Below, piece by piece: positions 26,776 through 34,205 of a DNA stretch of 64,000 bases. The position numbers were made by a program, and so were the translations under genes. The stretch spans positions 62,001-126,000 of the forward strand of contig NZ_JADALJ010000002.1 in NCBI RefSeq assembly GCF_014876185.1, written 5' to 3'. Numbering within the stretch: the first letter of the stretch is position 1; every line of letters starts with the position of its first letter. The notes below the pieces were generated by a model. It made no database searches, was not told the DNA's origin, and was given only the letters and a program-made list of their open reading frames with translations. The stretch is from Rufibacter sp. LB8. Lineage in GTDB: Bacteria; Bacteroidota; Bacteroidia; Cytophagales; Hymenobacteraceae.

Positions 26776-27228
26776 TTAGGCTACAGGGGGGCCTCGCAGG
26801 CCCCCTGGTTCGCTGTAATGCCGAAGGCCGGGCTCTACGCCGCTAGGAGGAAAGGCCATTTTCTCCGGTCGCCATTTCTGGGGGGGAGAATAATAGGAAC
26901 TTGTAATCAAGGCAACCTGTAGCTGCTTTTTATTGAAAGAGCTGTTGGATTGGTCAGAGGAATAGTGGGAAGTATTGTCAGCAAAACTATGCTGGTGGTT
27001 GCTCAGAAGATGGTTTGCATCTGGAACCGGATGGTCATCTTGGCCAGACTCTACTGGAGAATGTTCATTATGCCCCTTTTGGTGATCGTGCTCATGGGCA
27101 TGTTCAGTATTATCGCTGTTGGCTTTTGGATGAGCACCATCATGGTGATGGTGAGGCACCACATTATGGGCCAACATTATGGTGAAGGCAAATAAGAGTA
27201 AAAAGACTGATGCCAGTTTTTTATTCAT
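26776..27228 (-). CDS. Secreted His-rich protein
   Basis: A 150-residue protein beginning with a hydrophobic signal or anchor (LASVFLLLFAFTIMLAHNVV), followed directly by HHHHDGAHPKANS and further His clusters (EHAHEHDHQKGHNEH, HLLSNHQH). The last third is Ser/Tyr/Pro-rich and has no recognised domain. It resembles small His-rich exported proteins often found before Bacteroidota metal-efflux operons; binding of divalent metal is inferred from composition only. It is 121 bp upstream of the His-rich lipoprotein, in the same direction. Confidence 0.7.
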   Translation of the reverse strand: MNKKLASVFLLLFAFTIMLAHNVVPHHHHDGAHPKANSDNTEHAHEHDHQKGHNEHSPVESGQDDHPVPDANHLLSNHQHSFADNTSHYSSDQSNSSFNKKQLQVALITSSYYSPPQKWRPEKMAFPPSGVEPGLRHYSEPGGLRGPPVA

Positions 27229-28084
27229 GTGCCCTAAATATACTATTTATTTTTAAGAGGGTTTGATTTTGAGCTAAGGAGCTTTATCAACCTAAAACAG
27301 ATAAATTAAAAAGAGTTATTTGGAGACATAGCATAATGGTACTTATTTCGAAATGATTAGCAGTAGCGCTGACCACAACGCTGACCATGTAATCCTTACC
27401 CACAAAATAAATGGAAGCTGTTTGTGTGGCCTACAAAACGCTTCTAGTTTCTCAGTAAGTGCCTAGGCAAACCGTCTCATGAAACGGCCGGTTCTTGAAA
27501 CAGGCAGTAGTTAAGAAGATATTTGCCCTGATTGCTTTAGATCGTCTCTTATTGCTGTCTCGTAAATCAAATATATTTCTTGTTTTTGAGAAGGATAATT
27601 GAGACCCACCATATACTTGGATATAATAACCACTCCTTCTTTCACTCAACCATAAAAGAAGGAGAGAGAGGAAAGAATGAGGCTGAGGGTAGGTGTTCTT
27701 CATGATAAAGAATGCCGGCTAAGTTGAAAAATTTGGTTATCCAAGTTTACCTGAAACTACAATCAGGCTTACCTATACTTTAATACGTGTTTAACATAAT
27801 GTAATTTATAAATTATTGATATCCATAGTTTTAAATTTGTCTTATAAATTACATTATGTTAAGTATAAAGATTTTTCCTTCCCTATTCTAAATTTTATTC
27901 AAAAATTTATGATGAGTATTGAACATAGTAACGGTTATGAGAGAAAATGCCTTTCCAGCCAGCTAGAGAGGGTGCCGGTTTTGGTACTTTCGCAGGGAGG
28001 TAATCGTCAAATGCACGGGCAATATTTTATCCTAGGCAAAACAAACTAAGTTTTTAGTTGATAAACTAACATAAATTATAATTT
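27229..28084. other. AT-rich intergenic region left of an IS element
   Basis: No convincing gene is present. The plus strand has an open reading frame ending at 28049 (CLSSQLERVPVLVLSQGGNR) that I do not recognise and that lacks a clear ribosome-binding site. The main structural feature is the 21-bp inverted repeat at 27791-27862. The IS1-family element begins at the right end. Confidence 0.5.
27791..27862. repeat. Perfect 21-bp AT-rich inverted repeat
   Basis: The 21 bases at 27791-27811 (starting TTAACATAATGTAATTT) recur as an exact reverse complement at 27842-27862, with a 30-nt spacer. It is not next to a stop codon and has no T-run, so it is not a typical terminator. It could be an operator, a cruciform site or the end of a lost mobile element. 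Its function is unknown. Confidence 0.75.
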
Positions 28085-28872
28085 TGGTAGTGGTTTACAA
28101 TGTATGATGCTTTGATTTTTGGTTGTTTCGGTAGTTGAACATTAGGTTTAAGCTCGCATCATGGTTCTCCTTTTTCTTGGAGAAGCAGGTCGTTTTCCTG
28201 ACCAGCCTCCTGTTCCTGGCCCTGAGGCAGGTATTTACCCCTTCTATATTTTTTGTGTAAGCCTTGCCCACCTTGTGTTTCTCTGTAGGTATCACCTGGG
28301 CGAAGGCTCTCCAATGGTCGGTGCAGTATTCTCCAATGTGTGCTTTCTCCAGCTTCTTGAGCAGCTTCCTCACAGTTGCTGCGCTCCTGGGGCCGCAACT
28401 GTAAGCCAAAACCTCATCCGTCTCGGGGCAGTAGGCATACAAAAGCCAGTACTTCCCTTTCCTGCGCCTGCCCACGTAGCTCCAGACCTCGTCTATCTGC
28501 ACCGACTCGTAGCAGCGCCGCGCCGGTGCGATGCTGAGTCGGCTGCCTTGCCGGCACAGGTTGTCCAGTATGCACTTGCGGCTCACCCCCAGCAGCGCCT
28601 CTATGTCGCGGATGCCGTTGTTGCGCTCCAAAAGCCGCACCATTAGCTGCTTTGTGGCCGGATCGGCGCCTTTGTACTGGTACGTGGCCTGGAACTGCTT
28701 TCTGCAGCTGTGGCATAGCAGGTTCTGGGCACCGTTCTTTTTCTTTCCGTTTTTTACTACCTTACTGCTCTGGCAGTGGGGACAGTTTATTTTGATGAGG
28801 ACTTCGAACATTCCATCATCTTAAACAACTCACTGTCAGCTTTTATCCCATCATACTTTCTAAACCACTACC
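28085..28872 (-). mobile_element. IS1-family insertion sequence, complete
   Basis: Imperfect 24-bp terminal inverted repeats, with 22 of 24 matching: left end 28086-28109 starts GGTAGTGGTTTA, right end 28849-28872 finishes TAAACCACTACC. The flanks share a 7-bp direct repeat ATAATTT (28078-28084 and 28873-28879), consistent with target duplication, though the exact boundary may vary by a base. The element is about 788 bp with a single transposase gene filling it, within the normal IS1 size range. The right end sits just upstream of the -7-like TATATTTG (28882-28889) before the TlpA-like gene. Confidence 0.88.
28095..28811 (-). CDS. IS1-family transposase
   Basis: A 238-residue single-frame transposase. 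The N-terminal zinc finger is CPHCQSSKVVKNGKK with a second pair LLCHSC. An HTH follows (GIRDIEALLGVSRKCILDNL). The catalytic core has VQIDEVWSYVGRRRKGKYWL (first Asp), CTDHWRAFAQVIP (second Asp) and the IS1 hallmark YTKNIEGVNTCLRARNRRLV followed by KTTCFSKKKENHD. Unlike E. coli IS1, which makes the enzyme by frameshifting between insA and insB, this copy is one continuous frame. It appears intact and potentially active. Confidence 0.92.
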   Translation of the reverse strand: MFEVLIKINCPHCQSSKVVKNGKKKNGAQNLLCHSCRKQFQATYQYKGADPATKQLMVRLLERNNGIRDIEALLGVSRKCILDNLCRQGSRLSIAPARRCYESVQIDEVWSYVGRRRKGKYWLLYAYCPETDEVLAYSCGPRSAATVRKLLKKLEKAHIGEYCTDHWRAFAQVIPTEKHKVGKAYTKNIEGVNTCLRARNRRLVRKTTCFSKKKENHDASLNLMFNYRNNQKSKHHTL

Positions 28873-28912
28873 ATAATTTAATATATTTGTTATAGAAATA
28901 ACTTACTCGCTC

Positions 28913-30124
28913 ATGTGGCAAAAACTTTTAACCTACGCATCTTTTATGCTTTTACTGGCTAGTTGCCAAAGCACTTCTACATCTACCTCAAAACAAAGTC
29001 CCCCCCAAGGAAAGTACCGGGCGGCCATTCAACTACAGGGGAATGAAGTCCCTTTCTTTGTTGAGTTTGAGGGAGAAGGAGCCAATTTAAAGGCCTACAT
29101 ACTTAACAGTGATGAACGCCTGGAAACAGATGTATTAATAAAAGAAGATTCCATTATTATGGATATAAACGTGTTTGATGCAAGCTTGCGTGCAAAATAT
29201 ACTGATACTATCCTTACGGGCGAGTGGGTAAAGCATTATGCAAAGAATTACAGGGCTCCCTTTAAAGCTGTACCGATCAACGGACAGCAAAGGTTTGAGC
29301 TTGAGGGCAAGCCTGCTCATAATTTTACAGGGAAATGGGAAACATATTTTAGCCTTGGCTCTAGTGAGCCAAGGCCAGCGGTAGGCAATTTCCGCCAGGA
29401 GGGTAACCATATTTCCGGGAGTTTTGCATTGGCCTCAGGAGATTTCAGGTACTTGGAAGGCAATGTAAGTGATAGTACTTTTTATTTAAGCACCTTTAAT
29501 GGTGAAGAGGCTAAACTTTTTATCGGGCGGCTAAACGATTCAGGTGAGCTCATAGGAAAATACTTAAATGGTCTTACGGGCAACTATTCTTTTACCGCAA
29601 AACCGAATGAAAATTTCCGGCTGGCCAGTAAAGAAAGAAATGTATCTACTCAAACCATTAACTTCAGCTTTCCAGACCTACAAGGCAATATAGTTTCTTT
29701 ATCCGATCAGAAGTTTATGGGCAAACCTCTTATTGTGCAAATTTTCGGTTCCTGGTGCCCAAGTTGTATGGACGAAACCAAGTATCTAGGGCAATGGTAT
29801 AACGATAACAAAGAACGGATAGAAGTTGTAGCACTGGCATTTGAGAAAAAAGATGATTTTCAATACGCTAAAACCAGGGTAGAAAAGTCTAAAAACAGGC
29901 TGAATGCCGATTATACCTTTCTCATTGCCGGGCATGAAAAAGATGTCAGCAAAGCCTTTCCTACCATCGATGGCCCCATATACTTCCCAACTACCTTATA
30001 CATTGATAAAAACGGCCAACTACGCAAAGTACATTCAGGTTTTAACGGACCAAGCACAGGCCCCTTGTTCGAGCAATGGAAAGCAGATCACCAAGCTATT
30101 GTAGAAGAGCTGGTAAAAGAATAA
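28913..30124 (+). CDS. TlpA-like thiol-disulfide oxidoreductase lipoprotein
   Basis: A 403-residue lipoprotein: signal YASFMLLLASC, Cys about residue 18. Residues about 30-230 form a beta-rich N-terminal domain (YRAAIQLQGNEVPFFVEFEG; GKWETYFSLGSSEPRPAVGN) seen in Bacteroidota TlpA-type proteins. Residues about 245-400 are a thioredoxin fold with active site GSWCPSCMDE and the cis-Pro region YFPTTLYIDKNG. It would reduce or isomerise disulfides in the periplasm. It begins 40 bp after the right end of the IS1 element, with TATATTTG at 28882-28889 as a probable -7 box. Confidence 0.88.
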   Translation: MWQKLLTYASFMLLLASCQSTSTSTSKQSPPQGKYRAAIQLQGNEVPFFVEFEGEGANLKAYILNSDERLETDVLIKEDSIIMDINVFDASLRAKYTDTILTGEWVKHYAKNYRAPFKAVPINGQQRFELEGKPAHNFTGKWETYFSLGSSEPRPAVGNFRQEGNHISGSFALASGDFRYLEGNVSDSTFYLSTFNGEEAKLFIGRLNDSGELIGKYLNGLTGNYSFTAKPNENFRLASKERNVSTQTINFSFPDLQGNIVSLSDQKFMGKPLIVQIFGSWCPSCMDETKYLGQWYNDNKERIEVVALAFEKKDDFQYAKTRVEKSKNRLNADYTFLIAGHEKDVSKAFPTIDGPIYFPTTLYIDKNGQLRKVHSGFNGPSTGPLFEQWKADHQAIVEELVKE

Positions 30125-30138
30125 TTTATTTTTTTTAA

Positions 30139-30465
30139 CTAATGGTCTTTAGCTGACAGGCGCCCGTCTTCAGTCAAGGGCACCACGACTGCGTGAATGT
30201 GGGGCGTTTTCTCGTACATACAGAGCGTAAACCGCACCATATTGGCTTTGCCGTACTCCTGGGCCACGAAATCAAAGTTGGCCTGCTGCCAGTCTTTGAA
30301 GCGTGCCGGCTCACTGGTCAGCTTCACCATGTCCTCATGGCTGCCAGTTAAAACAAGCGACAGGTACTTGACGGCATCTTTCCGGATGGCCTTTTCCCCT
30401 GGTAACCTTCGTCAATCCGTTGGTTGATGGCCTCGGGTAGGGAGAGCTGGTGCGCACCGCTTTTA
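30139..30465 (-). pseudogene. MobV-family relaxase fragment
   Basis: The minus strand reads SALFKSGAHQLSLPEAINQR then, after a one-base shift at GGGGAAAAGG near 30380, KAIRKDAVKYLSLVLTGSHE, FKDWQQANFDFVAQEYGK, MVRFTLCMYEKTPHIHAVVV and PLTEDGRLSAKDH before a stop at 30139. The LTGSHEDM, KTPHIH and DGRLSAKD blocks are those of Mob/Pre (MobV) plasmid relaxases; HIH holds the metal-binding histidines. Only about 110 of 350 or more residues remain: the N-terminus, the shift and the missing C-terminus show it is dead. It marks an integrated mobilizable element. Confidence 0.75.
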
Positions 30466-30592
30466 AAAAGTGCGCTGCGCGCGTGTAGAGTTAGGTAATG
30501 TCATCGGTCAGGAAAACCAAGTCTGTTCATCGCCACGAAAAAGGATGCCTGTCGAAGTCCAACTGCAATTCAATACGTATTGCTTTCCTAAC

Positions 30593-31381
30593 TTACTTGA
30601 CTACCTCGCGGCCCGATAGCTTCCGCACCCAGTTGCGCAATGCGTAAATACGGGAGTTGAGGTAGCACTCGCGGCAGTGGCTGAAGCTCCACAAGCAGTC
30701 CACCGTATCCGTGAACATGTGGAAAAGCAGGCCCACGGCGATAGTTTGCGTCGCTGGCAGCAGGAGCAGCAGCGCATATACCGGTATGGCGTAAAAGGAG
30801 TGCAGCGGGTGATAACCCACGCTGCAACGTAGCGGGTCAAAGATGGGTTTGGCCAGCAGGTGGTCCAAGTCAATGAGCATCGTGGCCAACATAGTCAGGT
30901 AAGCGGTTTGCCACATCAAGGAAAAAAACACCAGCGCCAACACAACTGGGAAAACAAAATGTAGGCCATAGTGCACCAGCGTTTGGGCACTTAATAGCTT
31001 GGGCGAGGAGTACTGACGTGACTCGCGCAGTGCCATCGGTCGGGTTGAACTGCTAGCGGTATCTTCGTTCGTAGCTTCTGCATACCTGCTGCCTAGTTTG
31101 CCTGCTGGCTCTCGTTTCTCCCTAGGTGCGTGGTTACGCGTGCTCATAACCTGGGGCCGCACTTCCATACTTACCCGCCTCGGCAGGGTGGTGGAATAAT
31201 CGTGGGTGGCGATGGCCGTCGCTGTATCGAAGCGCTGTGCTGACAGCGGGGGGCGGTACCCGGCGGCGGCTGGAAACTGAGGAACTACAATGGATGACCG
31301 GCAACCGACCAAGACCAGGCCAGCAACGATGGATAGGATGACGCGTAAGGCGGACTGCCTTGGTCCGAAGGGCCGCATCAT
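30593..31381 (-). CDS. Lipoprotein N-terminus fused to DUF6122 membrane domain
   Basis: 262 residues when started at the ATG at 31379-31381, chosen because a lipoprotein signal follows (VILSIVAGLVLVGC); the frame is open 31 codons further upstream. Residues about 30-145 are a polar Ser/Arg-rich region with no recognised domain (PPLSAQRFDTATAIATH). Residues about 145-250 are a DUF6122 domain: LVHYGLHFVFPVVLALVF, MLIDLDHLLAKPIFDPLRCS, GYHPLHSFYAIPVYALLL and HMFTDTVDC. This parallels the stand-alone protein at 1996-2286. A lipid anchor joined to a polytopic domain is odd; the join may be a chimera made during rearrangement next to the MobV relic. Confidence 0.65.
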   Translation of the reverse strand: MMRPFGPRQSALRVILSIVAGLVLVGCRSSIVVPQFPAAAGYRPPLSAQRFDTATAIATHDYSTTLPRRVSMEVRPQVMSTRNHAPREKREPAGKLGSRYAEATNEDTASSSTRPMALRESRQYSSPKLLSAQTLVHYGLHFVFPVVLALVFFSLMWQTAYLTMLATMLIDLDHLLAKPIFDPLRCSVGYHPLHSFYAIPVYALLLLLPATQTIAVGLLFHMFTDTVDCLWSFSHCRECYLNSRIYALRNWVRKLSGREVVK

Positions 31382-31477
31382 ATTTAGTTCGCTGCCGTTT
31401 TCCGGCTGGTTTTGTTGCTTCCATGACAGGGGAAAGCTGCTTTCTCCGTGTCCATTTCTACCCGACCACCTCATAGT

Positions 31478-31903
31478 CTACTTAACGCCCCGGCGTTCCG
31501 CTGTGTAGGCCCCTTTCAACAGGTCAATCACCTTCTCTACTATGTCTTTGTCAGCACTGGTGTGGCTTATGAAAACCTTCTTGCCAGTTATTTGACGGAA
31601 CACTGACTTTTGCAGCCTAGCGCTCTTTACTGGGCTTTTTGTAGGCGCCTTAGGCTGTTTTGGCTTGGTTTTGTATTCCTCTGGTATATCCAGCTTTAGG
31701 TATTTGGCAATTTTAATAATCACGTCATCTGATTGTGGACCAATTATCCCAGTAGCATAGAGCTTTTTGTTTCTGACCATGGTTTGCTTATCAAAGGATA
31801 TTCTGTATCGCTTAAGCAAGCTGTTGATTTGGGCAGCTGTGAACTTTCCCTGTAGATGAGTACCTATCACTTCAACCAGTTGGCTTTTTTCTTTGAGGGT
31901 CAT
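31478..31903 (-). CDS. Truncated TIR-domain protein with AbiJ-NTD-like N-terminus
   Basis: 141 residues. The N-terminal ~75 (LVEVIGTHLQGKFTAAQINS through DDVIIKIAKYLKLDI) resemble the small helical domains placed before effectors such as TIR in abortive-infection proteins; this match is inference. After a basic linker, KKVFISHTSADKDIVEKVID is the start of a TIR domain (strand A, the SHxxxD turn and helix A). The frame then runs into unrelated sequence (AYTAERRGVK) and stops, so most of the TIR domain, including its catalytic Glu, is missing. It is divergent from the AbiEi gene across the palindrome cluster and is probably an inactive remnant. Confidence 0.65.
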   Translation of the reverse strand: MTLKEKSQLVEVIGTHLQGKFTAAQINSLLKRYRISFDKQTMVRNKKLYATGIIGPQSDDVIIKIAKYLKLDIPEEYKTKPKQPKAPTKSPVKSARLQKSVFRQITGKKVFISHTSADKDIVEKVIDLLKGAYTAERRGVK

Positions 31904-32039
31904 ATGTTTGATAGTAATGGATTGATAACCATTACTTTATTTGCATTACTTTGATTTTAAGGTATTCCCTTTTAATTATTGACAAAATAATAAACCCACT
32001 TTACAAGGTTTACGCTAAAAACTTGACTTTAGGCAAAAA

Positions 32040-32077
32040 CAAATATAACTTTGCGTAAAGTATATATACTTTACGCA
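32040..32077 (-). promoter_or_regulatory. Palindromic operator P1 overlapping a minus-strand promoter
   Basis: Positions 32052-32077 form a perfect 26-bp palindrome whose core is AAAGTATATATACTTT. Reading the minus strand, TATATTTG (32047-32040) follows the palindrome and matches the Bacteroidota -7 box, putting the -33 region inside the palindrome. A protein bound here would block the promoter of the TIR-remnant gene at 31903. The promoter is 137 bp from that start codon. Confidence 0.6.
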
Positions 32078-32170
32078 TTTGATAATACATTGTTTTATGT
32101 TTCTCCAACTGCCCATCCAATTTGGTATATATCTTATATTTTTTACTTGTTTATATCAAACAGAACGTTT

Positions 32171-32223
32171 AACAAGCAGTATATAAAGTATATATACTTT
32201 ATATACTTTATATACTGCTTGTT
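32171..32223. promoter_or_regulatory. Palindrome P2, extended inverted repeat with the same core
   Basis: Two 23-bp arms (32171-32193 and 32201-32223) are exact reverse complements around a 7-nt spacer. The core AAAGTATATATACTTT (32185-32200) is the same as in P1 and P3. It lies between the divergent TIR-remnant and AbiEi genes. Confidence 0.6.
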
Positions 32224-32298
32224 TTTATTAATTGCCTGTTCTTTCCTTCAACATTAGATGGTTACCTATTGCATGTATCCTTCTAAAGGATTAACTTT

Positions 32299-32322
32299 AC
32301 GGAAAGTATATATACTTTCCGT
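32299..32322. promoter_or_regulatory. Palindrome P3 directly upstream of AbiEi
   Basis: A perfect 24-bp palindrome (arms ACGGAAAGTATA) with core AAAGTATATATACTTT, ending 22 bp before the AbiEi start codon. This is a natural position for autoregulation. AbiEi-family antitoxins are known to repress their own promoter by binding inverted repeats; use of this site is inference. Confidence 0.65.
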
Positions 32323-32344
32323 CTGACAAACCTACAATACGGCC

Positions 32345-33211
32345 ATGCCAAGTAAGTCCCGCTTTGTTATTGCTGAAAGCAGTATTAAGTCTTACTTCAA
32401 ACAGAATCCCCGCAACGTCTTCTCCCGCCAGCAACTTAGTGGGATTTTCGAGGAAAGGAAAGCTGCTTGGAACCTGCCGGTTACCACCACAGACCTCAGG
32501 TTTATTGAGCAGCTGCAGAAAAGGGGAATCCTCACCAAGATTGAAATCCTGTTTGACGGCTACATCAACAAGAAGGAGCGGTATATCACCCAGGATGCCA
32601 ATGAACTGGAGATAGCGGTGTCTTTGATTAACAAATCTTACCTGTCCCATTACAGCGCCATGTTTCTGAATAGCCTGACCACCCAAGTACCCAAAACCAT
32701 TTATGTCACCTTTGAGCAAAGCAAGAAACCGGACGGTAACCGCCAACTGAAACAAGAAGGCATTGATGCGGCTTTCTCCAAGCCACAGCGGAAAGCAGTC
32801 ACCGAAGCCATGTATGGTGATTACTCCTTTCTTATTCTTAATGGCATGTACACGGGCAGAACCGGGGTTCATTTGATAGAAAACATACCAGTAACCAGCC
32901 TGGAGCGAACTCTGATTGATATTACGGTGCGACCAAGCTATGCTGGCGGGGTGTATTCGGTATTAGAAGCTTACCAGTACGCCCTAGCCAGTATTTCCCT
33001 GAATAAACTGGTGGCAACGTTAGACAACCTCGATTTTATCTACCCTTATCACCAAGCTGTTGGGTTCTACCTGGAACGGGCAGGCTATACCGGCAGAAAA
33101 CTGGACGAGCTGCGCAGCCGGAAGAAAGAGTTCCGATTCTATCTCACCTATGATATGGAGGAAAAGGATTTCTCGGAAGACTGGCAGCTATATTTCCCTA
33201 AGGGAATGTGA
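32345..33211 (+). CDS. AbiEi-family type IV antitoxin / transcriptional regulator
   Basis: 288 residues. An N-terminal winged-helix region (SIKSYFKQNPRNVFSRQQLS, then FIEQLQKRGILTKIEI) is followed by the AbiEi antitoxin domain, with LSHYSAMFLNSLTTQVPKTI and the VTSLERTLIDITVRPSYAGG block typical of the family. AbiEi neutralises the AbiEii nucleotidyltransferase and represses its own promoter (family knowledge). Here it is preceded by three palindromes with a common core. Its 3' end overlaps by 14 bp the 3' end of the AbiEii gene, which runs in the opposite direction, so the pair does not form the usual operon. Confidence 0.87.
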   Translation: MPSKSRFVIAESSIKSYFKQNPRNVFSRQQLSGIFEERKAAWNLPVTTTDLRFIEQLQKRGILTKIEILFDGYINKKERYITQDANELEIAVSLINKSYLSHYSAMFLNSLTTQVPKTIYVTFEQSKKPDGNRQLKQEGIDAAFSKPQRKAVTEAMYGDYSFLILNGMYTGRTGVHLIENIPVTSLERTLIDITVRPSYAGGVYSVLEAYQYALASISLNKLVATLDNLDFIYPYHQAVGFYLERAGYTGRKLDELRSRKKEFRFYLTYDMEEKDFSEDWQLYFPKGM

Positions 33212-34079
33212 CCCCTTGGAACGTGCTGACCACGTAGTCAAAGTAAAAATCGAAGCTCTCCAACTCTTTCGAACGGGCCACCGTATCTTTCACGCTTTCC
33301 CAGTTATCTTTATGGATGGCTTTGTGATTGGCTATCTCCTGTATAAAAGAAAGAGGCACACGCTTGGCCTCGAAAATATTCGCAATCAGTTCTTTATTTT
33401 CCTCGGTGGTCGCATCAATGCCATGCGATTCCATAATCAGGTGAATATCATAGAAGTCACGTGCCCTGGCGCGGGCGGTACGCGATTTAATAATTTCAGA
33501 GTACTGCGGTAATTGCTGGCAAATGGCCCGTAACTTCTCAAAAACAATCATTTCCGGTGTGTAGACATAAATTGTATAACCGTCCACCTTCGTCTGAGCC
33601 TTTTTTGCGACATACTCGAACTTGCTGAACTCCAACTCAAAAGTAGTGGAGCGCCCTGCGCTTAACGGAACAGCGATTCGACGCTGGTGCTCTAAATTCC
33701 CCTGATGGGTATCGTAGGTTTTCTGGTCCAGCACCTTGAACGTAACTTGGTAACCTCCCCAAAAATCCGCCACTGCTTCCTTCACGACTTTGGGCCTGGG
33801 GAGGAAAGTATAATCAAAAACAACCATTCCATTTTCCGCGAAGGTCTTCACCAAGGTGCTTTCTATCCGCTTGCTGATGATTCCCTCTTCCTCTTTAAAA
33901 TCACCATGATCTATGGAGAAGTCCAGGTCATAGGAAGTTCTGGAGATTGAACTGCTATCATGGTAAACAATATCAATGGCATTGCCACCTTTCAGAACAA
34001 TGTTCTCGATGAGTTCATCGTCAGAAGCAAGGGCGATGATGGCCAACCGCTTAATTTGGTTGATTAAATCAATATTCAT
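33198..34079 (-). CDS. AbiEii/AbiGii-family nucleotidyltransferase toxin
   Basis: 293 residues starting at the ATG at 34077-34079, where the family N-terminus begins (NIDLINQIKRLAIIALASD); the frame is open 31 codons further. The nucleotidyltransferase motif is ENIVLKGGNAIDI then RTSYDLDFSID: Gly31-Gly32 and Asp51/Asp53. Also typical are VYTPEMIVFEKLRAICQQLP and RARARDFYDIHLIM. The family toxin transfers nucleotides to a cellular target and is held in check by AbiEi. Convergent, overlapping orientation relative to AbiEi is unusual for this system. A 17-bp inverted repeat lies 50 bp before the start. Confidence 0.88.
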   Translation of the reverse strand: MNIDLINQIKRLAIIALASDDELIENIVLKGGNAIDIVYHDSSSISRTSYDLDFSIDHGDFKEEEGIISKRIESTLVKTFAENGMVVFDYTFLPRPKVVKEAVADFWGGYQVTFKVLDQKTYDTHQGNLEHQRRIAVPLSAGRSTTFELEFSKFEYVAKKAQTKVDGYTIYVYTPEMIVFEKLRAICQQLPQYSEIIKSRTARARARDFYDIHLIMESHGIDATTEENKELIANIFEAKRVPLSFIQEIANHKAIHKDNWESVKDTVARSKELESFDFYFDYVVSTFQGVTFP

Positions 34080-34128
34080 CAGCGAAATGTTTTTAAACCG
34101 AAAGTACGATAAAACAACCTCTTTCTTC

Positions 34129-34171
34129 TGATTACTAGATTTGAAGGCTATGTATTCAAATCTAGTAATCA
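34129..34171. promoter_or_regulatory. 17-bp perfect inverted repeat upstream of AbiEii
   Basis: TGATTACTAGATTTGAA (34129-34145) is repeated in exact reverse complement at 34155-34171 around a 9-nt spacer. It lies between the divergent AbiEii (minus) and YnfA (plus) genes, so it is more likely an operator than a terminator. The sequence differs from the P1-P3 palindromes. Confidence 0.6.
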
Positions 34172-34205
34172 AAAGAAATATTCGAAATGACTACCTTCAC
34201 CCACT

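Noticed and set aside
27452..27703. 83-residue minus-strand frame left of the IS element
   Set aside because: Low similarity to anything, no start context, AT-rich sequence.
27816..28049. 77-residue plus-strand frame before the IS element
   Set aside because: Starts inside an inverted repeat, ends near the IS, and matches no family I know; possibly part of a gene cut by the insertion but not supportable.
32171..32223. P2 as a transcription terminator
   Set aside because: It contains the same core as P1 and P3, which lie at promoters, so an operator role fits better than a terminator.
32051..32257. 68-residue plus-strand frame within the palindrome cluster
   Set aside because: Encoded by the AT-rich palindromes themselves (Tyr/Ile/Phe repeats), so not a credible protein.
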